DNA from: Cervus elaphus
Taxonomy: Eukaryota; Chordata; Mammalia; Artiodactyla; Cervidae
Length of the DNA: 64,000 nt
NCBI RefSeq assembly: GCF_910594005.1
Contig: NC_057820.1
Coordinates: 4,407,001 to 4,471,000 of the forward strand
Direction: 5' to 3'
Position numbers and translations under genes: made by a program. The notes below the pieces were generated by a model. It was given only the letters and a program-made list of their open reading frames with translations, made no database searches and was not told the origin of the DNA. Numbering within the stretch: the first letter of the stretch is position 1; every line of letters begins with the position of its first letter. Shown piece after piece: positions 10,481 through 20,879 of this stretch.

Positions 10481-11084
10481 CAGTGGGCGGTTTAAAATAC
10501 CGGTTAAAAAAAAAAAAAGAAAAAAAATCCAGAAGACAAGCTGAGGAAATGCGACAGGGCTCTTTTTATTAAGGAGGCAAAAATAAATTCTGGAAGATTC
10601 GGAAGTGGGAACAAAAATAGGCACTAACCTTTGAAGCAGAGTCTCTTCACACCCACTTACTTTTCCTAAATGTGATTCCTAGACCTGTCCTGAAAAAAGG
10701 CACCAGACAGGAAGGAGGAGCCCGAGAGGTTACCTACTTAGCTTCGGAGGGAGGGGGACCTGCCTGGATGTCATGGTGCCCTGATGGATTTGTTGAACGC
10801 CTACTGGGTGCCGGGCTCTGTGCTTTGCTGTTCGGAACTTGCAAGGCCAGGTTCCCGAACCAGCTCCTGGTGGGGGAGAAGCTGACCTGCGGGCTGGGAT
10901 GGGGGGAACTGGACCCTATGAGCTACAGGTGCTGGAGAAATGACCATGAGCTATTGATATCTGCACAGTATCTACCAAGTCCTCTGTACACCTGTCTTTT
11001 GTTCTTGAGAAGAATGCTGGACCAAGGCATGATCATCCCTCAACCCGAGGCTCTGAGAAAGTAAAGGATTCCACCTCAACTTCT
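10481..11084. other. Island shoulder: A-rich tract and an antisense MIR piece
   Basis: An A-rich run lies at about 10505-10527. About 10785-10850 resembles antisense MIR ('tgaacgcctactgggtgccgggctctgtgct'). The rest is unassigned. Confidence 0.45.
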
Positions 11085-11391
11085 GGCTTCCCTGATAGCT
11101 CAGTTGGTAAAGAATCTGCCTGCAATGCAGGAGACCCTCGTTCCGATTCCTGGGTTGGGAAGATCTGCTGGAGAAGGGATGGGTTACCCACTCCAGTGTT
11201 CTTGGGCTTTCCTGGTGCCTCAGCTGGTAAAGAATCTGCCTACAGTGTGGGAGACCGGGGTTGGGAAGACACCCTGGAGAAGGGAACAGCTACCCACTCC
11301 AGTATTCTGGCCTGGAGAATTCCATGGACTCTATAGTCCATGGGGTCGCAAAGAGTCGGACACGACTGAGCGACTCTCCCTTTTACTGTTC
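11085..11391 (+). repeat. Bov-tA SINE with a duplicated head
   Basis: A first tRNA-like head (from 11085) runs into the Bov-A body only as far as 'cactccagtgttctt'. A second head then starts at 11204 ('gggctttcctggtgcctcag') and continues through a full Bov-A body to the 'gagtcggacacgactgagc' end. The copy at 14023-14336 has the same design. Confidence 0.9.
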
Positions 11392-11394
11392 CTG

Positions 11395-11475
11395 AGTAGG
11401 CGAGGAGATCTGGCTCCCTTGAACTGCACTCACTTGCAAGATTTGAACCCAGGCGCCTGGCTCTAAGGTCTGGGG
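11395..11475 (-). repeat. MIR SINE fragment, antisense
   Basis: The end pattern 'atttgaacccaggcgcctggctct' is the antisense tRNA-related part of MIR. Confidence 0.55.
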
Positions 11476-11564
11476 TCTGTCTTCTTCTCCTTTACACAGC
11501 TCCCTCCCTTCATCCGTTGCGCCCCCGTTTATTTCAGCGTCTCCACGTGAATCAGTGCATTCAG

Positions 11565-11665
11565 CCAGTGTCTTCTCAGCGCCTGTTCTGGGTCTGGCTA
11601 GAGGCCGAGCCAGGTGGCTCTGCCCTCTTGGAGATCACACTCTGGGAAGAGGGAGAGGATGAAAG
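11565..11665 (+). mobile_element. L2 LINE fragment, sense
   Basis: The run 'gcctgttctgggtctgg...ctctgccctcttggagatcacactctggg' follows L2 ('...CCTGCCCTCATGGAGCTTACATTCTAG...'). Confidence 0.55.
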
Positions 11666-11854
11666 GCTGTGGGAAATCCAGGATGGCTTGGGTGCAAAGA
11701 AGGGGCAAATAATGGAGTCTAGTTCTCAGGTGCCCCCAGACCTGGGATTTCACAGACCTCTGAAATTCCCCACCAATATAAGGGATTGGCAAAGAGTGGT
11801 CAGCTTTTAATTTTTGCCACATTGTTAACTTTGTTGTCATCTATACTTATTATC

Positions 11855-11978
11855 ATCGACTCAGTGGACATGAATCTGAGCATACTCTGGGAGATAGTGG
11901 AGAACAGGGGAGCCTGGCATGAGGCAGGGGTCGAAGAATTGGACATGACTCAGCAACTGAACAACAACGACATGCTCA
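11855..11978 (+). mobile_element. BovB 3' end fragment
   Basis: It runs from 'gactcagtggacatgaatctgag' to 'gacatgactcagcaactgaacaac', the terminal ~120 bases of BovB. Confidence 0.8.
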
Positions 11979-12020
11979 GTATTTAGTGAAAAGGACTTGT
12001 TAACAGTAAAAAAAAAAATA

Positions 12021-12635
12021 CAGTCGGCCCTCTGTGTCCATGGGTCTGCATCTATAGATTTAACCAACTGTGGGTCAAAAATACTTGGGAAAAAAAAATT
12101 CCAAAAAGTTTCAAAAAGCAAGATTTGAATTTGCCACAACTATTTACATAACATTTACATTGTAATAACTATTTACATTGCATTAAAGGCTATAGGTAAT
12201 CTAGGGATGATTTAAGAAGAAGGCAATGGCAACCCACTCCAGTACTCTTGCCTGGAAAATCCCATGGACGGAGGAGCCTGGTGGGCTGCAGTCATGGGGG
12301 TCGCTGAGAGTTGGACAGGACTGAGTGACTTCACTTTCACTTTTCACTTTCATGCATTGGAGATGGAAATGGCAACCCACTCCAGTGTTCTTGCCTGGAG
12401 AATCCCAGGGACAGGGGAGCCTGGTGGGCTGCCATCTATGGGGTCACACAGAGTCAGACATGACTGAAGTGACTTAGCAGCAGCAGCAGCAGAGATGATT
12501 TAAAGTATGGAGGAGGGGAATATGCATGGGTTATATGCAAATACTGTGCCATTTTATGTAAGAGGCTTGAGTATCCTCCAGTTTTGGTATTGAAAGGGTT
12601 CTGGAACCAACCCTGGCTGAACAGAGGGATGACTG
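12021..12635 (+). mobile_element. MER2 (Tigger-type DNA transposon), split by BOV-A2
   Basis: The 5' end 'cagtcggccctctgtgtcc' and the 3' end '...gggatgactg' are inverted relatives. TA dinucleotides flank the element at 12019-12020 and 12636-12637, the Tc1/mariner target. The internal 'gcaagatttgaatttgcc', 'catttacattg' and 'atatgcaaatactgtgccattttat' segments are typical of MER2. About 337 bases remain after removing the SINE, close to full length for this non-autonomous family. Confidence 0.9.
12216..12493 (+). repeat. BOV-A2 SINE inside MER2
   Basis: Two Bov-A monomers stand in tandem, joined by the 'cttttcactttcatgcattgg' linker and ending in a (CAG)n-type tail at about 12478-12492. There is no tRNA head, which distinguishes BOV-A2 from Bov-tA. 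A perfect 10-base TSD, 'gatgatttaa', is at 12206-12215 and 12494-12503, inside MER2 sequence. Confidence 0.97.
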
Positions 12636-12692
12636 TAGTAACAATAAATCTCAGACATTTTCAGAAGAAAGGTAACATGGTTGTCAACTTTG

Positions 12693-12729
12693 TACACACA
12701 CACACACACACGCACACACACACACACAC
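12693..12729 (+). repeat. (CA)n microsatellite
   Basis: About 18 CA units with one CG interruption near 12711; a plausible polymorphic marker. Confidence 0.95.
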
Positions 12730-13009
12730 GGTTTACTGACATTTTTCTCATTTTGCCACAGACAAGATTTTATAAACCATGAACTAGTAGAAGCAGAAGT
12801 CTTCTTTGGTGGAAGAGGTATTTAAGTTGAGTAGGGATGAACTAGGACTAAGTATGATTTTGAGGTGGTGGGGGAAGATTACAGGTGAGCGAATGAAAGC
12901 ATCTTGTTTACTTTGTTTCCTTAACAGAAGTGCCCCCTTGCCTTCAGATCATTGGTTTTAATAAAGGTCCTAGAAGACTTGGGTGGCTCCAGTCTCGGAC
13001 CTTAACACT

Positions 13010-13260
13010 TGCTGATTCCTCGTCACAGAGCCCTGTCTCCCCAGATGTTTGCACAGCTGGCTCCTCCTTGCTCAAGGCTCAGCTACAATGTCACCTGCTC
13101 AGAAACACCTTCCCTGTTCCCCACTTCAGAGAACCCAGCTTCCCAGGCACGATGCCACCATCCTATGTTTTTCTTCACAGCGCTCATCAGTGTCTGAAAC
13201 TATCTTGGTTGTATGTGTGTTCACTCCTTAACTCAGCCTCCCTTCCACCCAAGGCCCATA
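13010..13260 (-). mobile_element. L2 LINE, antisense
   Basis: It follows the antisense L2 3' region: 'caatgtcacctgctcagaaacaccttccctg', then 'ttcttcacagcgctcatcagtgtctgaaac' (key words 'tgtcacct', 'ccttccctg' and 'cagcgctcatca'). Confidence 0.75.
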
Positions 13261-13864
13261 TCCTCGGAGAGCAGTCAGCTTGTCCGTGGTGCTCACCGAC
13301 CCACCACCGGCTCTCCCGGTTTGTAGATGAAGGACTGAACGATCATCTCTAATGTGGTCCAAGCGGACATTCGTAAGAAAACAGCCCTGTGTTCCTGGGC
13401 GCAGTCGGGAACGGTGTTCCCAAGCACGAAGCCACATTTTCGTGTGCCAGCCTGCCCTGGACACTCCTGGATAGAAATCAGCCTGGACAGACTGGGGAGT
13501 ACCATGGCTTCTCTGCTCTTGTGGGCTGAGGTCCCCAGGGAGTGCAGAGGGGGCCCGAGGACTCTGGCATTAACACACAGTTGGTGTGGAGATGGACAGG
13601 TCCCGCTGCAGGCCTCTGTGTCTGGCTGCCATCATTCATTTCGCCAGCCTCAGAACCACCTGCCTGGGCTCTGTGACCCCTGCATGAGGACAAGGCAGCG
13701 AGAGTGGAATGTGACAACTCCAAGTGCCCTCTGACTTGGATGTTCAGGATGCCAGCAAGGATTCCCGCGGATGCCAGCTGGGGCGGCGGTTCTGCAGCCC
13801 CGTGCTGCGTGGGACCAGGCTGAGCCCAGAGTACTTGGTGATGCTCTGCTGCCGCACGCTGATG
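13261..13864. other. Unassigned GC-moderate stretch
   Basis: Open frames occur on both strands (for example 13354-13734), but none has a recognisable domain or a convincing splice pattern. No young repeat is present. Confidence 0.5.
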
Positions 13865-13985
13865 GACAGAGAGCAGGGGCCAGTCTTCCTCTTCTCTGTG
13901 ACCTTGGGTGTGTAATCTCCCGCTCTGGGCCTCAGTTTCCCCTTCCCAGGGGACTTATGCAGGAAGGTTTCAAAAGTCTCCAATT
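13865..13985 (+). repeat. MIR SINE fragment
   Basis: The phrase 'gtgaccttgggtgtgtaatctcccgctctgggcctcagtttcccc' follows the MIR core, as abbreviated by 'gtgaccttggg' and 'cctcagtttcccc'. A T-run follows at 13984-13994. Confidence 0.7.
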
Positions 13986-14022
13986 TTTTTTTTTAACTTT
14001 TTTCTGTGAACTTGGGAAACAA

Positions 14023-14336
14023 GGGCTTCCCTAGTGGCTCAGCTGGTAAAGAATCTGCCTGCAACACAGGAGACCTGGGTTCAATTCCTGGGTTGGGAAG
14101 ATCCGCTGGAGAAGGGAAAGGCTACCCACTCCAGTATTCTTGGGCTTGCCTGGTGGCTCAGCTGGTAAAGAATCTGCCTGCAATGTGGGAGAACTGGGTT
14201 TAATCCCTGGGTTGGGAAGATCCCCTGGAGAAGGGAAAGGCTACCCACTCCAGTATTCTGGCCTGGAGAATGCTATGGACTGTATAATCCACGGGGTTGC
14301 AAAGAGCCGGACATGACTGAGCAACTTTCACTTTTG
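14023..14336 (+). repeat. Bov-tA SINE with a duplicated head
   Basis: The first head, 'gggcttccctagtggctcag', runs to 'cactccagtattctt'. A second head, 'gggcttgcctggtggctcag', restarts at about 14144 and is followed by a complete Bov-A body ending 'gacatgactgagcaac'. The internal junction lies at the same place as in the copy at 11085-11391. Confidence 0.92.
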
Positions 14337-14764
14337 TAAACAAAATTTCAACGAAGCTACCCTTTGATGAAAGCAGGAGGCTGGGGAGGAGTGGCCGGAG
14401 GTGTATGGGAAATTTCTGTGCTTCCCACTCAGTTTTGCTCTGAACCTTAAATTGCTCTAGGAAGTAAAGCCTGGTTTTATAAATAAAGGAATGTGTACAC
14501 ACTTCAGCTGGGTCCAGCCCTGACACTAGCATTCCCTTTGCTGACACGCCTCCCCACCCCCAGCCGTGTATCAGGTGCCTGCCTCACACCATCCTGATCC
14601 CCACCCCAGCGGCAGAGGAAGGTGCAATTAGAGACGGGGGCTGTGAGGGGTTAGGTGGCCCCAGGCCACGCTACGGCGGTGTGGTGAGCACCGGAATTTG
14701 CTTGTAGCCTGCTCTCTGCCTCATACTTCACTCTGTTCTGCGAGTCCACCCCAAGCCAGCTTTT
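14337..14764. other. Unassigned stretch
   Basis: I see no clear repeat or gene. A MIR-like scrap ('gtatcaggtgcctgcctcacacc') lies near 14565. Confidence 0.4.
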
Positions 14765-14898
14765 ATTTACTTTTTAAAATTTAATTTCTCAGTTGCGACA
14801 TCCAGGGTCTAGTTCCCTGCCGAGGGATTGAACCCGGGGCCTCCTGCCTTGGGAGTGCAGAGTCTTAGCTACTGGACCACTAGGGAAGTCCCCAGAGT
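14765..14898 (-). repeat. CHR-2-type SINE, antisense
   Basis: Read on the minus strand it begins 'ggggacttccctagtggtcc', has the B-box 'gggttcaatccc' and ends with the 'agggaactagaccctgg' part and an A/T-rich tail. Flanking 'cagctttt' repeats (14757-14764 and 14899-14906) form the TSD. Confidence 0.9.
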
Positions 14899-15434
14899 CA
14901 GCTTTTGACTGAATATGATCTCTGACCAGAGAAGCTCCCCATGGACTCCCCCTTGTGTTCCTTCCCCTCCTATAAGATTCTCAGCTTGGACACTGTCAGT
15001 CAAGGAGGCCCGCGGGGCCTACAGCCCCTCCTGACCAGCCACCCCTCCTCTCGGTGGCCTTGCTTTCCTCTTAGGGGTGGCAGACACCCTTCCAGCGTCT
15101 GGAGAGTTCAGATTAAGCCTCTCACGCAGCCTCCCGGTATGACCTTGAGGAGCCCCCTGACTTTCGCCGGGCTTCCATTTCTGTGAGAAGACGGACGGGT
15201 CATGGACCTGCCCAACTCAGCTGTTGGTTGTGTTCAAAGCCAAACAGAATCCGCGGCGTGCTGTCCTCTGCAGACTCTAAGATACCATACAAATGTCGAG
15301 GCCTGCCATTATGCTTCCAAATTTGTCCCGAGGGCTGCTGGCTTCTCCTTCATTCCTACCCCTCCACCCCTATCTGCAGGGAGCCTGAGCAGCGGCACCA
15401 GGGACCGTCCAGGGTGGACGTCGGGGACCACGAT
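14899..15434. other. Unassigned stretch
   Basis: No repeat signature and no convincing exon is seen. Overlapping plus-strand frames at 14941-15474 look incidental. Confidence 0.45.
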
Positions 15435-15640
15435 GGTTAAGCCCACGGGGTTGAAGCCGTGCTCCACCGCTTAGTGGAGTTTTCTGACATTCATCAGCTG
15501 TTTAGCCTCACCAATTTGCTCATCTGTAAGATGGTCTCGTGATAAAATACCCAGTTGAGAGGGCTGTTGTGTGGGGGATGCTTGAATCCATGGAGAGGGT
15601 CAGGATAGTGCCCGGAGCACAGGAAACACTCTCTCCACGC
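15435..15640 (+). repeat. MIR SINE
   Basis: An almost full-length diverged MIR: 'tggttaagcccacgg' at the 5' end, 'caccaatttgctcatctgtaa' in the core and 'ggatagtgcccggagcacag' near the 3' end. Confidence 0.75.
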
Positions 15641-15984
15641 TGGCCCTTTTACTTCCTGCCAGCCTGTCCCAGCTCTGACCTCTTCTTTCCCTGCCCCCCA
15701 CCCCGCCCCATCTACCACTTCACCCCATCACTCAGCACACCCCTGGGCAGTTTTGTGGAGATGAAGGACTCGGGTGTCTCTCTCCTCACCCTGATCTCTG
15801 CCTGAGGCCTCAGACTTGCACCCTGCACTTGTCGCTTTGCTGGTGGGGCCCCCACCCCAGCGTGTCCCCAGGGGCTGACTCACCGCCTTCCCCACTCAAC
15901 CAGCGCCTCTTCCCCCCGCCTGTCACGGTCCTATTAAATTTGCTCTGGCAATGACCTTGCATCTGGCTCTGAGGTCCAGCAGAC

Positions 15985-16085
15985 CAGAGTGGAGGTCCAG
16001 TGCTGCCATTTGGCTGCGATGCAACCTTGAGCGAGTTACTTCCTCTTGCTGAGCTGGCTTTCAAACCTCGAAAATAGAAGCACCC
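15985..16085 (+). repeat. MIR SINE fragment
   Basis: The words 'gcaaccttgagcgagttacttcc' and 'tgagctggctttc' follow the MIR core. Confidence 0.6.
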
Positions 16086-16369
16086 TCTTGGAGCAAGCAC
16101 CAGTCTGTTGATGGGGCTGCCCGGGATCTGAAGCCCCTCCTGAGATTGGGGAATCCCCCGCCTTGTGAGTCTGGGTGGAAAGAAAGGCTGATGTCCCTCT
16201 CCAGGAGCCTGGAGGGTGGACACTGACCACACTCCCAGGCCCAGCACCGACAGTTTATTGTTATTAATAATGGGGGCTTCCTCGGCACTGGTTTGCTCTT
16301 CCATGCTCAGTAGGACACTGCATCTGGGCAACTGAGATGCAAAGGGCTTGGGGGTGAGTCTTAATCAAG

Positions 16370-16565
16370 GGATTAGCTCAGCAGTTAGGAATCCGCCTGC
16401 AATGCAGGAGACCTGGGTTGGATCCCTGGGTCAGGAAGCTCCCCTGGAGAAGGAAATTGGCCACCCACTTCAGCATTCTTGCCTGGAGAATTCCATGGGC
16501 AGAGGAGCCTGGCGGGCTGCAGGCCGTGGGGTTGCAAAGAGTCAGACACGACCTAGCAACTAAAC
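16370..16565 (+). repeat. Bov-tA SINE
   Basis: The head is diverged ('gggattagctcagcagttagg'). The A/B-box region 'tgggttggatccctgg' and the full Bov-A body to 'gtcagacacgacctagc' are clear. Confidence 0.93.
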
Positions 16566-17128
16566 AGCAATTAAACTGTGAGTATAGCCTACCAGCACCT
16601 TGTCAGCAACCAGGCCTTCTATAGGAGAGGATGCTCTGTCCAGCTGATATTTAAGAGCTTGGAGCAGGTAAGCAGGAAGACAGTCATCTCATCAGAGGGG
16701 CTCCCCAGCTGCTGTACCAGGGGGAGAAGCTGGGAAGGCATAAGAGAGGATGCTGTTCAGAAGAGCAGGTCCCACCTCTGGGAAGTCTGGGCAAACCCAG
16801 ATTTTCCCCGTTGTCCTCCAGGTCTTGGGCGGGCCCAGCTCTGCACCATTATTGTCGGTGCACAATGGGGAGGTGGTTCCCAGCCAGGCAAGCCCGACAG
16901 GACGCGGGCCCTTGACCTCCCCACGCTCAGGGCACAGGGCCCCTACGAGGGCACTGATGTGCTTGACCCCCCTTCCTGGCTCTTGGGTCAGAGCCGCGTG
17001 ACGAGGATCAGACACTAAGACGCTTTGAGGACTGCACCCTCTCCCTGGGACTCCATGTACCTGACAGAACATGACAGAGTGAAAAAGGAGGAAGGCACGC
17101 TGACCTGACACTGGGTGAGCGCCTACTG
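16566..17128. other. Unassigned GC-moderate stretch
   Basis: Long overlapping frames on both strands (16578-17111) lack any recognisable domain. No repeat is evident. Possibly unique regulatory or intronic DNA. Confidence 0.45.
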
Positions 17129-17545
17129 TATCCGTCTCCTAGCGCTGCTGTAGAAAGTACAGCGGAAATCTGTTGTCTCGCAGCAGCAGAAGCTGAAAGT
17201 CTGAAATTGAGGTGTTGCAGGGCTGTGTCCTTTCAAAGGCCCTGGGGGAGAATCCTCTCTTGCCTCCTCCAGCCGCTATTATTGTCCAGCCATCCTTGGT
17301 GTTCCATGGCTTGCAGACCCATCAATCCAGTCTTTGCTTTGGACATCATGTGGCCACCTTCTCCACATCTCTCTCTTCTTATAAGGATGCCAATCATATT
17401 AGAGTAGGGCCCCAGCCTGCTCCAGTGTGAGCTCATCTTTACTAATTATATCTGCAAAGACTACTTCCAAATAAGGTCACTGAGGGGCTGAGGATTCAGA
17501 TCTCAACCTATCTTTTTTAGGGAACACACTTCAACCCGTAACATG
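17129..17545 (-). mobile_element. MLT1-type MaLR LTR, antisense, near full length
   Basis: On the plus strand it starts 'tgtatccgtctcctagcgctgctg' (antisense LTR end) and passes 'gaggtgttgcagggctg', 'cccccttataagg'-like and 'caaataaggtcactg' segments to 'cttcaacccgtaaca'. About 415 bases matches a solo LTR of this non-autonomous endogenous retroelement class. It has no coding capacity. Confidence 0.85.
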
Positions 17546-17940
17546 GGCTAGTGTATTACTCACACTGGGCACGTGTGCATGCTCAGGCGTGTCTGACTGT
17601 TTGCGACCCCATGGACTGTAGCCCACCAGGCTCCTCTGTCCTTGGAATTTCCCAGGCAAGAATACTGGAGTGGGTTATCATTTCCTTCTCCAGGGGATCT
17701 TCCTGATCCAGGGATGGAACCCACATCTCCTGTGGCTCCTGCATTGCAGGCAGATTCTCTACCGCTGTGCCACCTGGGAAGCCCATTACACACACTGTCT
17801 CATTTAATTCTCATAAGAAAGGAGGAACTATTATTATCCTTGTTTTAAAGATGGGGAAACTGAGGCTCAGGGAATTGAAGTAATCCTCACAAGTTTACTG
17901 GTCTGCTAGTTCAAGTTCAGGACCAGGAAATAGCAGGTCC
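17546..17940 (-). repeat. MIR SINE, antisense, split by Bov-tA
   Basis: The antisense MIR signatures 'ctcatttaattctcataag' and 'gatggggaaactgaggctcag' lie right of the inserted SINE. The left remnant is 17546-17567. Confidence 0.8.
17568..17784 (-). repeat. Bov-tA SINE, antisense, inside a MIR
   Basis: A complete element, with its head at the right end ('cacctgggaagccc' on the plus strand). A 13-base TSD with one mismatch, 'attac(t/a)cacactg', is at 17555-17567 and 17785-17797. Confidence 0.95.
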
Positions 17941-18128
17941 CTGTCAACCCAAATCTAGTTCTCTTCCCTTTCATCTCTCTGTCCACTGAGTCAACAAACT
18001 TGGCAGGCATTGATGGTAGGCACTGGTAAAGCGAGCATGGCTCCATGAAGCCTACAATCTAAGGACAGAGACAAACCAACTATAAAAAAAAAAACAACAT
18101 AAATATATCATTACTAACCTGGACAGTA

Positions 18129-18527
18129 GAAAAGGCTGATGGCTGAAGAGTTGATGCCTCCAAACTGTGGTGCTGGAGAAGACTCTTGAGAACCCCTTGA
18201 ACTGCAAGGAGATCAAACCAGTCAGTCCTAAAGGAAATCAACCCTGAATGTTCATTGGAAGGACTGATGCTGAAGCCGAAGCTCCAATACTTTGGCCACT
18301 TGAGGTGAAGAGCCGACTCACTGGAAAAGACACTGATGCTGGAAAGATTGAGGGGAGGAGGAGAAGGGGACGACAGAGGATGAGATGGTTGGATAGCATC
18401 ACCAACTCAGTGGACATGAGTTTGAGCAAAGTCCGGGAGATGGGGAAGGACAGGGAAGCCTGGCGTGCTGTAGTCCATGGGGTCACAAAGAGTCGGACAC
18501 AACTGACTGACTAAACAACAACAACAT
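18129..18527 (+). mobile_element. BovB 3' fragment inside L2
   Basis: About 400 bases, from 'aaggctgatggctgaagag' to 'gacacaactgactgac'. Its interruption of the L2 shows it is younger. No clean TSD was seen. Confidence 0.9.
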
Positions 18528-18796
18528 GATAAATGCGACAAGAAGAGACCAACAGGGGGAACCTACTTAGCCTTTTATCAGCAAAAGACTTCTATGAGGA
18601 AGTGATATATAGCTTGAGGTTTGGAAAATGAAGAGGACCCAGGTCTTTGTGATCAGTATGGGAAGGTAGGTTGAAGGGAGCATTCCCAGAAGAGAAATAG
18701 CAAATACAAAGGTCATGATGCAGGGCAGGTCATAGTGCACTGAGAAAGCGAAAGCAGTTTGGCATCGCTGGAGGATTCCAGAAGACACTGGAGATG

Positions 18797-18816
18797 GGTG
18801 TGTGTGTGTGTGTGTG
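18797..18816 (+). repeat. (TG)n microsatellite
   Basis: Ten TG units within L2 sequence. Confidence 0.9.
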
Positions 18817-19084
18817 AAGGGAGTGCAGGTCGAACGTGGCCTTGTAAGCTATGGCAAAGAGTTTGGAATTTATTCACAGTGCAAATGGGCGTCATGACTC
18901 TCTGATGAGTGTGCTATGAAATAAGTCACTCACCTTTTCAACACGTTCAGATTGAGCACGTATTATATGCTTCGTGCTATGGTTGGTTTAAAGCAGAGAA
19001 AGACTAGTGCTTGGGTTTGTGAGGAGTTTCCGATCTCCCAGATGCCAGTTCAAGTATCAGTTCAAAAACGCCCCCAAGACAGGG

Positions 19085-19210
19085 CCACCATTCAGGACCT
19101 GTGCGTTGGGAGAAAGAGCCAGGCGTCCGGGTCTCACCTGCTGGTGATCCTGGGTGAGTTACGTCCCTTCCTGGGCCTCCTGCCTCCTCCCTTGCAGAGC
19201 TGTCTGTGGA
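19085..19210 (+). repeat. MIR SINE fragment
   Basis: The words 'gtgatcctgggtgagttacg' and 'tcccttcctgggcctcc' follow the MIR core. Confidence 0.6.
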
Positions 19211-19299
19211 GGGTGTGTTCCTAGAACCTCTGAAAGAGAAAGACGAGCTTCCTCTCAGTGATCCTCTGCCCTTGACTTCTAACCACATCTCAGACTCAT

Positions 19300-19425
19300 G
19301 TCAAGTGGCAAGTGTGTATCGTGCCAAGGGCCACACTGTGGCCAATGCTGTCTGGGTGACTGCTGAGCCTCAGTTTCCTCTTCTGTAAGCGAGGCTTAAT
19401 AATACCTGCCTGGTGCAGAGAATGA
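19300..19425 (+). repeat. MIR SINE fragment
   Basis: 'gctgagcctcagtttcctc', 'ttctgtaagcgaggcttaat' and 'aatacctgcctggtgcagag' are in MIR order. Confidence 0.75.
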
Positions 19426-19494
19426 GCAGTCAGAACGCCTGCTACGCCTGGAATTACCTCCAGGAAGGCTGTACACATTTGGACTGTTGGCGAT

Positions 19495-19645
19495 GGATGC
19501 TTTTACTGAGCGCCTACTCTGTGCAAAGACCGTTCGCCTATACTGTTTCCTTTCAGTCTTGCCCACTGCCCCACGAAAGCCCCATTTTACAGGCGAGGAC
19601 ACTAAGGCTCAGAAAGATGAAGTGACTGGTCCCAGGTGACTGGAC
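19495..19645 (-). repeat. MIR SINE, antisense
   Basis: 'tttactgagcgcctactctg' at the left, then 'ccccattttacaggcgagg' and 'gactggtcccaggtgac', are a classic antisense MIR. Confidence 0.88.
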
Positions 19646-19704
19646 CAAGCATCATAATCCATCTTCCCCCTCCTGGCGTTCCGTTCACTTTAAATAGCCA
19701 CGGG

Positions 19705-19862
19705 GGACTTCCCTGGTGGTCCAACAGCTAAAACTCCACGGTCCCAGTGCAGGGGGCCCAGGTTTGATCCCTGGTCAGGGAACTAGATCCTGCGTGCCAT
19801 AGCCAGACATCCTGCGTGCTGCACCTCAGACCCAGCACAGCCGAAACACAAAACACAGGAAA
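19705..19862 (+). repeat. CHR-2-type SINE
   Basis: The head 'ggacttccctggtggtccaa', the B-box 'ggtttgatccc', 'tcagggaactagatcctgc' and 'cctgcgtgctgcacctcag' are in family order. Confidence 0.92.
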
Positions 19863-20384
19863 AAACAGCATGGGTGTCCCAAGATGGGACTGACCTTCTG
19901 AGGATTGGTGAGAAACTTCTAAGTGGAGTATCTGTGTGTGGTCTGATCACTCAGCTGAGATCCTACAGGAGGAGCAACCGAAGCACTAGGAATGGGGTCT
20001 GGGGAGAATGAGCTCCAAGGACTCCTTGAATCCTGCAAGTTTGGGACAATAGGATTGAAGACTGGCTAAAGAGAGCATCAATTAAGCTATAGCCTGGGGA
20101 GGAGGCAGAGAGGGTGGTGGTTACAGCTGGAGTCTGGAGGCCTGAGTCCCAATCAACTGGGCTATAGCCAGAGGCCTGGAAACCTCTGACACCAGAGAGG
20201 TCAGTGTTGACTCTCCTGGCTGCACCTGGTCACTTCCAAGGCTGCCTTGAGAACTCAGTGAAAAGGGTGGCGGGTGGATGCCTTTGCCAGTTCATGCCTG
20301 TGCAAATACGGATTGACGCTTCCCCACCTCTGTCCAGTTGAAGCTAAATTGACACTCTTGCCCAGGTTCAAAGGACTGACTCCT
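19863..20384. other. Unassigned stretch with a MIR 5' scrap
   Basis: 'gtggttacagctggagtctgg' at about 20113-20152 resembles the start of MIR. The rest is unrecognised. Confidence 0.4.
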
Positions 20385-20480
20385 CTCTTTGTCCCTGCCC
20401 CTCTCTGAGCCTCAGCTTTCTCATCTGTAAAATAGGTATGAGGGTTGTCGTTTCCACTTCCTAGGGTGTTGTGAGTTTGG
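20385..20480 (+). repeat. MIR SINE fragment
   Basis: 'gagcctcagctttctcatct' and 'gtaaaataggtatgagggtt' give the MIR core. Confidence 0.85.
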
Positions 20481-20879
20481 AGGGAGACAGATAATCTACC
20501 TAACTGCTTGCTCACAGTCTGGCTCCCCATCTGAACCATAAGCAGATCACGTTGACAATGATAATTGGGAAGGCTGGAGTCATTTCCCGGGGGTTTGCCG
20601 GAGGCTTTGTTTGGCCATAAGAGACTTTGGAGTGAGGGAGATCCAGTAGTTTGTAAGGGAAGCTCAGAAAGGAATTGAGACATATAAGGAGGAAGGTAGG
20701 CAGCATTGCTGGGCGCTGTGCCGCATAACTGCCCTTCTGTTTTCCCATCAAATCTTCCGTAAACCATAAGGCCTTGACGATGCTTTTGGAGTTGTATTTG
20801 ACTCAGAGCTCGCGTCAAGGGGTGTCCACGGCCCCATTCCCTCAGTGTCCCCTCATCTCAGCTGCCAGAGTGAGCTGAT

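Larger units (their letters stand above)
17985..18930 (+). mobile_element. L2 LINE, sense, split by BovB
   Basis: The left part (17985-18128) has 'gcatggctccatgaagcctacaatctaagg'. The right part (18528-18930) has 'agcattcccagaagag', 'gcaaatacaaaggtcatga', 'gtggccttgtaagctatgg' and 'aagagtttggaatttattc', which are among the best conserved L2 words. A (TG)n tract at 18797-18816 grew inside it. Confidence 0.85.

Noticed and set aside
9085..10572. A 495-codon plus-strand open frame, and a 292-codon minus-strand frame at 9145-10023, across the CpG island
   Set aside because: In very GC-rich DNA stop codons are rare in every frame. The peptides are proline/arginine/alanine-rich, overlap each other on both strands, begin in a repeat shoulder and have no domain.
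15810..16331. A 173-codon minus-strand frame
   Set aside because: It crosses the MIR at 15985-16085 and shows no domain or splice structure.
18248..18514. Recurring arginine-rich peptides ('GRRRRGRQRMRWLD...') at many places
   Set aside because: They come from the BovB 3' end. The copies are truncated and inactive.
20255..20818. A 187-codon minus-strand frame
   Set aside because: It crosses a MIR element in antisense and has no recognisable domain.
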